Assembly (NCBI GenBank): GCA_949358305.1
Contig: OX442323.1
Location: 5,332,001 to 5,396,000, forward strand
Source: Strigamia acuminata
Taxonomy: Eukaryota > Arthropoda > Chilopoda > Geophilomorpha > Linotaeniidae
Length of the DNA stretch: 64,000 nt
Direction of reading: 5' to 3'
The position numbers were made by a program, and so were the translations under genes. Under the pieces are notes generated by a model. The model had not been told where the DNA came from. It did no database searches and saw only the letters and a list, made by a program, of their open reading frames with translations. Numbering within the stretch: position 1 is the first letter of the stretch; each line of letters starts with the position of its first letter. Below are positions 1-11,600 of this stretch, piece by piece.

Positions 1-641
1 GCAGCTTTAAAGCACAATTCGTGCTTTCTGTTCGTGCATTGCATGTGAACCCTACCTGCATTGTCAAGAGCGTTGCCAAAGCGCGTGGTCAGGTAACGCA
101 CAAAGCACCAGTTAAATATTTTTAACTTTAAAGCAGGAATTCATGCTTTTCAAGATGGCGGCGCCCATAGAATCAAGCAAGACTGTGGTTCTGACTTCTT
201 CTTTTGAGGAGAAGTTAATAAATGTTTAAGGCCCTATTTATTTTACGTGGTTTTAACATGGTTTTACGTGGTTTTTACACGTTTTTGCATGTTTTTACAA
301 GTTTTTTGCGTGATTTAACTCGTTTTTGCCTCATTTTACACGATTTTACACGTGTGTATGGTTAAAATCTGGTTTGGAAAGTGTAAAAATAGGTAAAATT
401 ATGTAAAAATGGATAAAATAATGTACAAATTTCTCAAAAATCTGATATTACAGAATCTAATGCATTTATAATGCACATGTGTAAAGCATGCATGTGAACA
501 GTGCTCTGCTCATTGTTCGTGCTTTGCTGCCGCCTGGCAGTGCTGCATCATGTTCGTGCTTTAACGCGCAAGCGCAAAGCACCACTTGTGAACCCACCTT
601 AAGTGGTAAATTCTCATTAAAATGTGTTCTGGAAAATACTG
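1..641. other. Noncoding flank rich in degenerate repeats
   Basis: No coding region is supported here. The stretch carries several similar 'gttcgtgctt' and 'caaagcacca' blocks (about 20-130 and 500-600) and a run of loose 'tttttacacg'-like units (235-345). These look like remnants of short interspersed or MITE-type repeats. The DNA lies just beyond the point where Vg-A loses homology to Vg-B, so it marks the foreign side of that breakpoint. Confidence 0.5.
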
Positions 642-791
642 CTTCATTTCGTCGCCATATCATTTTGTCGCCATATCATTTCGTCGCCTAACCTAACCAC
701 AGCTAGCCTACACAATCATTATGGATATGGATATGCCTACGTAATTGAAAAACGCCAAAAACGGCGACGAAGTGACAGCGACGAAATGAAG
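642..791. mobile_element. Short MITE-like element with about 30-bp terminal inverted repeats
   Basis: The left end reads cttcatttcgtcgcc and the right end reads ggcgacgaaatgaag-like sequence in inverse orientation. The two arms match imperfectly over about 30 bp with roughly 90 bp between them. No coding potential is present and no clear target duplication was found. It sits within about 100 bp of the broken 3' end of Vg-A. Confidence 0.5.
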
Positions 792-838
792 AAACCCCCG
801 AGTACTGACCAGGCCCAATGCTGCTTAACTTGTGTGTT

Positions 839-3800
839 CTAATAAATGCAGGTGACTATACCATGGTGAGCAATTTCTAGCCATATTCTTACCTTCTTGC
901 CATCTTTACGGGCTTTGAAAGCGAGAAGAACGTTTTCTCTGAGGCAATTGGCCACTGCCACATGATAGCACGGACCCAGTGGATATTTGTACAAAACACC
1001 ATCAAGAGTGTCGACGTAGTCACCGCTCAAAAAGCACATTGCTGTAAAGCAGTCGTTGAATGATTAAAATCAAAGTAAAACAAATCAACTCACGTCTTTG
1101 CAGCCTCAGTGTTTTACGGAGAAAACGTTTTCTCTGTGATTCGAGGGTGGTGAAGTAGCTCAATCGTGGTAAGATGGATGGAAGGAAGATTTTGTGGTAG
1201 TGGACCAACTCGTGGGGTCTGCGCACGTGAAAATCGGCGATGGGTTGATGGTAGGAAATGTTGACGTCGATCTGGATGTGGTTTTCGGCGATACCGGTGT
1301 CAACTTCGCGGTCGATTTGCAAGTTGTTATAGAAAGTGTGACGGAACCACAAGTAGATGTTTTGGAAGAATTCTTTGACTTTGGGGTTAATGTCCTTGTC
1401 GTATTCGATGTCCACTGTCAAGTGGTCCAAACGACCTTGATCCTTCTTCACCTTCCAACAGGCAGAGCTGTACGTGTAACCGTTGGTGATGTCTTCTTTG
1501 CACTTCTGATACATGTGCAACTTCTCGTGGTCGATGCTCTTCTGTTCCTTGCTCTTGGTCAGTTCCACCTTGTACGTGATTTTCTTGGATGATCCAGAGC
1601 AGCTCTGACCAACGGTCAAAGTACCTTTGCCCTCAATTTTGGATTCTTTAGCGGGTTTCAACGGGTTTTCGATGATTTCACCGATTCCATGGATGTGGGC
1701 CTCAGATTCATAGCACACCTGATTGAAACAAAATAAATGTAAATTCCAAATAATAATAACTCTTGTTCAAGTCTCTACTTACCTCGTAAGGTTTGTCATC
1801 GTAACCAGGAATGGGTGTTCGTTTCCAGTGGAATTTCACGCGACGGTAATCCACCTCTGGCCAATGACCGTCCACTTCGAATTCCATGTTCCATTTCCTC
1901 TCTTGTGGACCCTTGGCAGTGATCTCTAACTCGAAGTATTCGCTGCCGTGTGTTTTGTAATGATAGTGGATTTCTTCCGTTGGGTTGGTCGAGGCTCGTT
2001 CGAATCGGGCACGGAAGTGGAACGGTCTTGCCGTCGGGTTGATGACGGCATAGTCGAGGAATCCTCGGGTTCCAGCGTAGTATCGGTCAATCAGACTGTA
2101 GTAGTCTTCGTACCTGGTCGATTTGTGGAAGAAGCTCTTGAAGAAGATTCGGTAGGAATCGAAGTCATTCCAGTGGTAGTCGTACGCGAATTGGAATTTC
2201 AGACCAGCACCGAAGTAGCTGTGGCCGAACTTGTATTGCCTATATACGGGTTTCTCGGAGTATTTGATTGGAATCACGTGGTGGTCATCGTGGAAGGTGA
2301 ATGGTTGCGTGTCGTAGTAAATCATGTCGTAAGCTTCATCTGAAATGACTTCCGTGCTCTTCCACTCGTAATCTTCCAAATCCAGGACAACATTGCCGTG
2401 AATGGGGAATTTCACACCGGTGTCGGTGCGCAACACGTACCCGGATGCACCCATTGGATGGTCAACATACATCATAGCTCGTAAATCAAGGTCGACGCTG
2501 AAAATAATTGTTTTTTTGGTATTAAATTAAATGACAAGAGAGCCAAACTGCATTATGTTGTAATTTTCCAATGGTCTATTGCAGGGGTTCCCAAACTTTT
2601 TAGCATCGCGCCCCACTTTTTAAGCAACGTGATCTTCTGCGCCCCACTTCATCTACCAGTGCATTAATTTTTTTTAAAATATACTACTAAAAAGAAAAAA
2701 AGAAATTTTTATGTAATTTTGCATAAAACTTTGTATAATTTTTTATATGATTTTATGTAATTTTGCTAAATTTACAAAAGTTTGCAAAATAAGCTTGTTT
2801 TATTTAGGCATGTATTATGGGTGCGCCCCACTGACAATCAGCTCGCGCCCTGGTCTATTGCACTTACACGTATTTCAAGTCGGGCTTCAGGGTGATTTTT
2901 GGCTTGTCAAAGAGGGAAGGCTTGTTGGTTTCGTAGCCCAGGGTACCGAACAATTTGACCACTACAGGCGCGGTCAGGTGGAGGTATGTTGGCAGACCCA
3001 CCATGTTGGAAATGACGTATTCGACTTGAGCGGCGGAAATCACCTTGGTGTAGTGAACAGCTACCTTCTTGTCCGTAAGTTCTGATATATTGGACAATTA
3101 AATTTAAATTTTCATACAAAACAAGTAAATATAAAAAACTAAGTTTTTGGAAAAAGGCTTTTATATTGGAGCTTCAAATCGCCGCTACTACCGGCGGAAA
3201 TTGAAACGCACAAACAAACATTCATGTCAAGTTAAATAAAAGCCGTACATAAATAAAAGTCGTACTTGTGAAATATGCGCTTTCTGTGGGTAATTCTACT
3301 TTGTGCATGACGGCAACTTCCTGGTTGAAGATGCGAGAGTAGAGTTCGCCGGTCATCTTCGAGATGAAGTTCTCGGCATTGATGTGTTTGGCATAATCAC
3401 GGCCTACGTTTCCAATTTTGGGTCCGTACATGAGGTTGTATTGCTCCATGACTGCCGCCAAGAAGGCGTCGATGCCGTGGTGGTCTCGCTGAATGAATCC
3501 CATCTCGAAAAAGTCGAAGTTGTGACCGTCCATGTTGAAAGATTGTCTCAAGTAGACTTCACGTGGAATGGCGGTGTTGTTGCCACCGATCACGGCCAAT
3601 TGGGTGGTGCGACCGAAACCGTATTTTTCTACAAACACAAACAAATAAGTTTCCTTTAAAAAAATTAATAATAATCTTATATTTCACTATACCGTTGTAG
3701 AAATTGAAGATTTTGTTGGTCGAGTGTCTCAAAAAGTCGAATTCCTTCGCCTGGCGTTGAATGTGAGGCAGAATGTGTCTCGCGTGTTTGGACCTACAAT

Positions 3801-6666
3801 TTTATAATTAAATAAATAATATATTTGTTGGGAAATATAATTTTTGTTTACATTTTTTCGTGGCATGGATCGGTGCTGTTGGCGATGGTGGACATCGTGG
3901 AGACGATGTAGCTGGCGACTTGGTTGTTTGGCTCCTCATTAACCATCAAGACAATGTTGGAGAAGAATCGGGCGTTTTGGTTGACGTACAAAAGAATGTC
4001 GAAAGCGTAGATACGCAATTGATAATCCTCATTGATGTCGGAGAAAATGGGGAACAAAACGTCGTTGATCTAAAACAATAAATACATGAATGAAACTGCA
4101 CAATTTGCATTTCAGCGTGTCGGAATCAACCTTTTTCAGATATTTCTTTTCCCCCATGTAGTGTTCCAAACCCCAAATGGCAGTTCCGGTAATATACTCG
4201 TTGTATTTATCGTCCGGGATGATTTCGTCGACAAGAACGTGGAATGCCGCATCGGTTCGGGTATTCTTAAGAGCACGAACCAACACGCATTTATCTTGCG
4301 ATCGCTCCTCTGAGTGCAGTGCGTCAACAATATCCTAAACACAATACACACAATCAACTACTCCGTATTATTCGAAAAACCTTTGCCGGGTTTTTACCTT
4401 GATGTATTCCTTGCAATGTTCGGCAGAAATGAAGGTCTCTTTGCGTGGTGGGTGGTTGTTGTAGTCGTCCTTCACGCATGCGCTGAAGATCAGAGTACCG
4501 TAGGCTTCCCAGGCGACGGAGTAGATCAATTTGTCGTGGTCGGCGTCGACAAAGTCGGATTTTACGAATTTCTACAGTGAAAAATGAGGAATTAAAATGG
4601 TTTCTACCGTTTAATATAATATACGTACTCTGAATTCATCAAGACCAGGCTTGGATGGCGTTTTGGCGTATAGCGGCATCGTGCTGATCATCTCGAGTTG
4701 GATTCTCTCCGGCACTTTTCCGGAAAGGATTTGTTGCATAGCGAAATAATTGGCTGGGTTGGTGCCAACGAGTGTCAAGACCTTCAAGACAAAATTCCTG
4801 AAAAAAAATTAAGAAAATGAAGCAATTTGTGAGGATTATAGTGCGTTAAATGTGCGCGCACCTTCGGTCTTTTTCCTCTGGCGTGGCGTCAGACTCCATG
4901 TTGATATGTTCGCTGAAGAATTTGGTGAAATCGTCGTAATCGAAGGCGATGAGAACATGTCCGAAGAAGTTTGTTATTTTGGCGATCTCCTTGTAGTCTT
5001 CGAACTTCTCTGGGGTGAGTTTGGGAAGCAAACTGGCCGCTTGTTTAACGTGGTCTTTCTCGCCTCCGAATTTCTCGTCAAATCTGCCCTCCATGTATTT
5101 GCTTGGGTAAACACGGTCCATAGCGATGTTCTCTTTGAGATCAACAGTATCGAAATCGTAGTTTTCAATATTGAATGTGAAGTACAGTCCTTCGATTCTC
5201 TTGGCGTCTCCGGGGACTGCGGCGGGGGTCACATCTTCGACACTCTTGAGGTGCAAAGTTTGGCTTGAAAAGAAGAAATTAGAATTAATTTTTGGAATTT
5301 TAGAAAAGGTGTTTTTTCGTGTTTACTTGGTGATGGACATGACGGTTTGGCCATTGGTGGTGAATGGGGTGTAACCGATGTAACCGGTTGCAATGATGTC
5401 TTCGATGGTGTACGCCGCGCGGGTTCCCTTGATTCCGTACTCAACTCGGCCGATGTTTCGGAACGATTTCTGAAATAAAATTATTCAGAATTAAAATTAG
5501 TAAAATTAAAAATTAAAATTAAAATTAGTAAAATTAAAAATTAAAATTAAAATTAGTAAAATTAAAAATTAAAATTAAAATTAGTAAAATTAAAAATTAA
5601 AATTAAAATTAGTAAAATTAAAAATTAAAATTAAAATTAGTAAAATTAAAAATTAAAATTAAAATTAGTAAAATTAAAAATTAAAATTAAAATTAGTAAA
5701 AATAAGAATTAAAATTAAAATTAAAGTTACTCACGAAGTTATCTTCTTTGCAGTGTTCGCATTCGTATCCGACCATGGAGGAGAATAGCATGTGTGGTTG
5801 GTAAGTGCAGTGATCGTATTGGAAGTTTTTGGTGATATTCATTACATCAGTCTCCTCATCGCATTCATCGGGGTGGAAATGATTGATAATGTACGATGCT
5901 TTGCAGTCGCCACCAATTCCAGACTACAAAAGCAGAAAAATATCTCCAATTAAAAAAAATTTAAATTTTTTTTCGTTTTTTTTTTAATTTTCGATACCTC
6001 ATTGACAACGTAGAAATGTTCATGAGGTTTTCCGGACGGGAAAACGACTTGAAAGAGACTGAGAATAGCTCTTTGCAAGTTAGTGTGCACATTGTCCTTA
6101 AAAGCAACGTGTTTAGAGGCGACGATCTACACGTTACAACCAAAAACAAAACAAAAAATTAATTTCCATAACGATTTTCTCATTTCCACACTAATTACCT
6201 TGCCCTCGCTTCCATATTCACCGTACCACGGCTCCTCACACTTTTTGAAAAGCTTGATGTCTTCTGGATCAGTCGATGTTTGGTAATCGAGTTCCAAAAC
6301 GTCGTAAACATTACCCAAACGCTTATTAAACTCGGCTCTTTTAGCATCGTGAAGCTAAAAAACACCCTCGTTTTAAGTTCCTGCAACATGTTTGCACAAT
6401 TCTTAATTTCTCACCTCTACAACCAAATGGTCTTCCGTGTGGTAAACGTGAAGTTCTCCCTTAATTCCCTTGCCCGCAAATTGGGTCACCGTCTCATCAG
6501 AAACACCAGTCCCATACTTGGCGTTGTAGTCGTAGATGTATTTCTTTCCTGCCTTAAAGCCGGGAGACGATGCGTCAATGTTCGAATCAGTTAAAAGTAA
6601 TGAGAAGGATATGTAATAATACTTACAGGTCAAACAGATGGCGAGAACTCCTACCGAAACCTTCAT
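839..6666 (-). CDS. Vg-A: 3'-truncated tandem vitellogenin copy
   Basis: Egg-yolk precursor of the large lipid transfer protein family, normally secreted and taken up by oocytes. Exons (minus strand, 5' to 3'): 6666-6415, 6354-6199, 6126-5998, 5923-5735, 5469-5327, 5263-4862, 4797-4629, 4571-4398, 4334-4131, 4069-3852, 3793-3693, 3628-3266, 3081-2868, 2497-1783, 1718-1094, 1041-893. Exon sizes equal those of Vg-B apart from three events. First, exon 1, intron 1 and exon 2 form one open frame, because 14 bp carrying the intron-1 acceptor is missing. Second, the Vg-B exons 15/16 are fused by a 114-bp deletion that removes an intron and 16 codons, in frame, including a Cys. Third, the last two exons, which encode most of the von Willebrand D domain, are absent. 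Without further splicing the frame runs from 893 to a stop at 839, giving about 1418 aa. The start follows a TATA box and encodes MKVSVGVLAICL, a signal-peptide core. It could be expressed or a recent pseudogene. Confidence 0.85.
2582..2852. mobile_element. hAT-like MITE in a Vg-A intron
   Basis: The element begins caggggttcccaaac and contains gcgccccact blocks, like the fuller copy at 43475-44182. It is flanked by an 8-bp target duplication, gtctattg, at 2574-2581 and 2853-2860. The right end is degraded. The matching intron of Vg-B has a single gtctattg at 11100-11107 and no insert, so this is an unoccupied site in the paralogue. Confidence 0.8.
5489..5726. repeat. 28-bp AT-rich tandem repeat in a Vg-A intron
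   Basis: About eight copies of a 28-bp unit made of aaaattaaaaattaaaatta followed by aaattagt fill the intron between the exons at 5923-5735 and 5469-5327. The same intron of Vg-B (13704-13772) holds only about one unit, so the array expanded after the gene duplication or contracted in Vg-B. Confidence 0.9.
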
Positions 6667-7090
6667 GGTAGTTCTTAGGAGTGACAACTCTTCAGCGCCT
6701 GCCGCGCTGTTTTATACGAAATGAGTGACCCCTCGACCCTGCTTGATCAGCTGTTGCTCGTCCAATCACATCAGTGACCTTGACCAAGAGGAAAATTAAT
6801 ATCTTTAATTGGTTGATAAATGTTAACTGACTAAATGTGAAATTTCCTATATACTATACGTGGTTTGCAAGGATGAGCGGGATTGAAGGCGTTTTTGTTT
6901 TGAGATGCAATTGGTAATAAATGGTTTTGAATTCATTGGGGGGTTTGCAAGAAAATGCATCTAAATGTGTAGTTTTGTCTTTGTGTAGGTCGTTGGATAA
7001 ATGTTGGTCTGTGATCCGTGCAATGTCCTGCTGGACTTTAACATTGATAACACTTGTATTACATTGTAAGATTAGCCAGACTGTGTTGTT
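6667..7090 (-). promoter_or_regulatory. Vg-A promoter region
   Basis: A TATA box (TATAAAA read on the minus strand) lies at 6710-6716, about 45 bp upstream of the start codon. Farther upstream on the minus strand are CAGCTG (E-box), ATTGG (CCAAT-type) and, at 6775-6783, TCAAGGTCA, which fits the consensus for FTZ-F1/ERR-type nuclear receptors. The region is conserved with the Vg-B upstream sequence until about 7080, so the promoter was duplicated with the gene. Use of these sites is inferred. Confidence 0.6.
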
Positions 7091-7476
7091 CGTAGTATCA
7101 CGTATGTTGTTCATTGAATTGTGATTGGTCAACGTTCACCTGACCAGTCATGTCGTTTTTGTTTCAAATAGACACTTGTTAGTTGTACCTTATTAAACTA
7201 AATACACAGACCTTAAATTATTTCAGAGAAAATAAAAAATGTTGGCAGATGTAATACTATTTTCTGAAAGGTCGACGTCATTACCAATAATACTATTTGG
7301 AAACGCAAAAGACTAAAATTAAGTTAAGTAATGGTGATAAAATTATGTTTTTTTGTGCGTGAATTGTTGATGCAGGAATACTTATTTATTTATATATTTA
7401 TTTATTTATTGAAATTAATTCAGCAAGCCGAGGTCTTTGCTGTAGCTTTTGAAACGTTGTTTTCGTGCTTACAATA
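7091..7476. other. Noncoding sequence between Vg-B and Vg-A
   Basis: AT-rich sequence without coding signal. About 120 bp between roughly 7075 and 7205 is absent from the matching place upstream of Vg-B; after it the two resume similarity briefly at cagaccttaaatta. Confidence 0.5.
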
Positions 7477-7983
7477 AGGGTTTTCATTAAATGAGCGATT
7501 ATTGTGATTAGTTGATTATTGCAATAATCGTAATCACTCAATTATTGTGGGCCCAACAAAAATCTGATTATGTGATTATTGTTCCCATGGGCGGAATTGT
7601 TTAAATTGTAACCTAAATAGGTATCAATTGTTTAAAAAAAGTTCCTACAAATAGTAATTGCAACTACCTAACTCGTTTCATGTGTTCAGTTTAACCTAAA
7701 CTGAGCAGACTTTGTTGTATTATGACCTTGTGTAGTTGAAGTGGGTCTGGTGCCGCCATGTTGGTTTCAGTGAGAGAGCTCTTATAATCGGCCCAAGTCA
7801 GCAGAAAAATCATGGTTTGGGGTGATTACTTGATTAGTTGCTTAGTTGCTTATTTGATGAAATGATTATTCTTGAGATTGGTTGAATCCAGTCACATGAC
7901 ACATCAAGTAATCAACTAATCAAAGTAATCAACTAATCAAAGTAATCAAAGTAATCAACTAATCGCTCATTTAATGAAACCCT
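7477..7983. mobile_element. MITE with long terminal inverted repeats, copy 1
   Basis: The ends are mirror images: the left end reads agggttttcattaaatgagc and the right end is its inverse (gctcatttaatgaaaccct). The inversion continues as gattagttgatta-type sequence. It is flanked by TA on both sides. A second copy of the same family is at 49979-50457. No reading frame is present. Confidence 0.8.
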
Positions 7984-8563
7984 TAATGAATCCCAACTTC
8001 TAGAATGTTATGAATTGACACATTGGGAATGCCCAGTTATTACAGAAATTGTTTACTCGAATGCTTTATTGCAATAACACTGCAGATTTTTTAGAAATTT
8101 GGGATCCACGAGTTCAAAATGATGTAGCATCATTTAAAATTAATAAATACAAAATCTTATTTTACGATTTTAGTCTTATGTCAAGTATTATCATCATCTA
8201 TACATGCAAGTTTATTTTCTTAACTATTTAGCTTGTTGATGCAGTTTGATTGTATTAAATATACATACTTTGATATTTCTGTAAAAATCATGGAAGAAAT
8301 GGTCCCAGAGCTTTTAAATTTCTAGAGTAATTTAATGAATCATTATTCATTAGTATGATTAAATCGGATAATTTGGGAAGACCAAAGCGAGTAGTGGTAT
8401 TTCACTGGCTGCAAACGACAACTGGTGCTAGCGCACCCTGAGAGGAGGCTGCACCGGAGTTCACCGAAAGCTTCCCCTTTGCTGGGTTCTAGGCCGTTAA
8501 CACTGTATGTCTTTGTGCGCGTGCAATTTAAAATAATGAGAATGTTATTCACGTACGACTTAT
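7984..8563. other. Noncoding spacer
   Basis: No gene, array or clear element was found. The spacer extends to the polyadenylation signal of Vg-B. Confidence 0.5.
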
Positions 8564-8569
8564 TTTATT
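8564..8569 (-). terminator. Vg-B polyadenylation signal
   Basis: AATAAA on the minus strand, about 50 bp downstream of the Vg-B stop codon. Confidence 0.65.
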
Positions 8570-8619
8570 TCAAAATCAAAACAAACAATAACACATTTCT
8601 GAGATGAACAAATTGCATC

Positions 8620-11600
8620 TTAGGCATCATGACATCCGTCCTCGTGGAGAGCATAGCTGTGTGCAAACTCAGCCGGAGTGTGGTGTAAGGTACCATCGAT
8701 GCTCTGGAATTCTCTGCGTTTCTCGTTGTTGAAATCACCGCACATTCCACACTGAATTCCGTGGTACAAGTTGGAAACCTGCACAAAAAAACAACAACAT
8801 ATAAGTGCCATTAACCATCAATTCACCATTCAAAAAAATACCTTAATCTTAGCGGATGTTCCATCAAAGTAAACCGAAACACCGGCTTGCTTAGACTCTA
8901 CAACAATTTTGTTGTACTTGCGGTACACAACAAACACGTATTTATCGTCGTCTTTCTTAACGAATATCGTCTTATCGTCTTCGAGAATCTTGCTACCATC
9001 AGCATATGCAACAAGTTTGCCTCCTTCTGGGATAACTTCAATGACGGAGTCGTCCACAGCGAATTTCAAGGCCTAAAAGAAAGAATAAGTGTTAACACAG
9101 ACAGTAGAGCGCCTATCTAACCATGTTCTTACCTTCATGTATTTGCCATCTTTAACGGCTTTGAAAGCGACAAGAACGTTTTCTCTGAGGCAATTGGCCA
9201 CTGCCACGTGATAGCACGCACCCAGTGGGTATTTGTACAAGACACCATCGAGAGTGTAGACGTGGTCACCGCTCAAAAAGCACATTGCTGTAAAACAGTC
9301 GTTGAATGATTAAAATCAAAGTAAAATTAAAATAAAGTAAAACAAATCAACTTACGTCTTTGCAGCCTCAGGTTTTTACGGAAGAAACGTGTACTGGATG
9401 GTTCGATGGTGGTGAAGTAGCTGAATCGTGGGTAGATGGATCTCATGTTGACTTTGTGGTAGTGGACCAACTCGTGGGGTCTGCGCACGTGAAAATCGGC
9501 GATGGGGTAATGGTAGGAAATGTTGGCTTCGATCTGGATGTGGTTTTCGGCGACACCGGTGTCAACTTCGCGGTCGATTTGCAAGTTGTTGTAGAAAGTG
9601 TGACGGAACCACAAGTAGATGCGTTGGAAGAATTCCTTGACTTTGGGGTTGATGTCCTTGTCGTATTCGATGTCCACTGTCAAGTGATCCAAACGGCCTT
9701 GATCCTTCTTCACCTTCCAGCAGGCGTAGCTGTACGTGTAACCCTTGGTGATGTCTTCTTTGCACTTCTGATACATGTGCAACTTCTCGTGGTCGATGCT
9801 CTTCTGTTCCTTGCTCTTGGTCAGTTCCGCCTTGTACGTGATCTTCTTGGATGATCCAGAGCAGCTCGGACCAACGGTCAAGGTACCTTCGCGCTCAACC
9901 TTGGATTCTTTGGCGGGTTTCAACGGGTTTTCGATGATTTCGCTGATTCCGTGGACGTGTGTCTCAGATTCATAGCACACCTGATTGAAAGAAAATCAAT
10001 GTAAAGTCCAAACAACAAGAACTCTTGTTCAAGTCTCCGCTTACCTCGTAAGGTTTGTCATCGTAACCGGGAATGGGTGTTCGTTTCCAGTGGAATTTCA
10101 TGCGACGGTAATCCACCTCTGGCCAATGACGGTCGACTTCGACTTCCATGTTCCATTTCCTCTCTTGTGGACCCTTGGCGACGATCTCCAACTCGCATTT
10201 GTGCGTGTTCCATGCTTGCTTGGGTTCTGTGTATTAAAGAGAACGTTAAAACTTGATTTGTTTGTGATTGCGAGGTTTGTTGCGCTCCTTACCGCTCTTT
10301 TGTTCATCGAAGTATTCGCTGTCGTGTGTTTTGTAATGATAGTGGATTTCTTCCGTTGGGTTGGTCGAGGCTCGTTCGAATCGGGCATGGAAGTGGAATG
10401 GTCTTGCAGTCGGGTTGAGGATGGCGTAGTCGACTAATCCTCGAGTTACAGCGTAGTATCGGTCAATCAGAGTGTGGTAGTCTTCGTATCTGGTCGATTT
10501 GTGAAAGAAGGACTTGAAGAAGGTTCGGTAGGAGCCGTAGTCATTCCATTGGTCGTCGTACGAAACTTGGAATTTCAGACCAGCACCGAAGTAGCTGTGG
10601 CCGAACTTGAATTGCTTCTGTACGGGTTTCTCGGAGTATTTGATCGGCACCATGTGGTGGTCGTCGTGGAAGGTGAATGGTTGCGTGTCGTAGTAAATCA
10701 TGTCGTAAGCTTCGTCTGAAATGACTTCCGTGCTCTTCCACTCGTGATCTTCCAAATCTAGGACAACATCGCCGTGGATGGGGAATTTAATACTACTGTC
10801 GGTGCGCAACATGTACCCGGATGCACCCATTGGATGGTCAACATACATCACAGCTCGCAAATCAAAGTCAACACTGAAAATAATTTGTTTTTTTGCTGTT
10901 AAATTAAATGAAGAATTTAACAATTATCATTGACCTTTGGAAAAATGAGGTCAGGTGATACGATCATGTGATCGTAACAATGGTTGCCCCTCCCCGTTTT
11001 TGAGAAAAAACCATTGCAAAATAAGATTATAACACTGCTAATTTGCAGGTTTCTTATTGTGGGCGGAGCCAAACTGCATTACATCATAATTTTCCAATAG
11101 TCTATTGCACTTACACGTATTTCAAGTCGGGCTTCAGGGTGATTTTTGGCATGTCACCGAGGGAAGGCTTGTTGGTTTCATAGCCCAGGGTACCGCTGAA
11201 TTTGACCACTAAAGGCGCGCTCAGTTTGAGGTATGTTGGCAGACCCACCATGTTGGAAATGACGTATTCGACTTGAGCGGCGGAAATCACCTTGGTGTAG
11301 TGAACAGCTACCTTCTTGTCCGTAAGTTCTGAAATATTGGACAATTAAATTTTAATTTTCATACAAAACAAGTAAATATAAAAAACTAAGTTTTTGGAAA
11401 AAGGCTTTTATATTGGAGCTTCAAATCGCCGCTACTACGGGCGGAAGTTGTAACGCACAAACAAACATTCAAAAAAATTATTTTGGTCGTACTTGTGATG
11501 TATGCGCTTTCTTTGGGGATTTCTACATTGTGCATGACGGCAACTTCCTGGTTGAAGATGCGAGTGTAGAGTTCGCCGCTCATCTTTGAGAGGAATTTCT

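Noticed and set aside
9360-9854. 164-codon plus-strand frame opposite Vg-B exon 17 (and similar ones opposite other Vg-A/Vg-B exons)
   Set aside because: Antisense shadow of vitellogenin coding sequence; the paralogous position in Vg-A is interrupted and there is no independent support.
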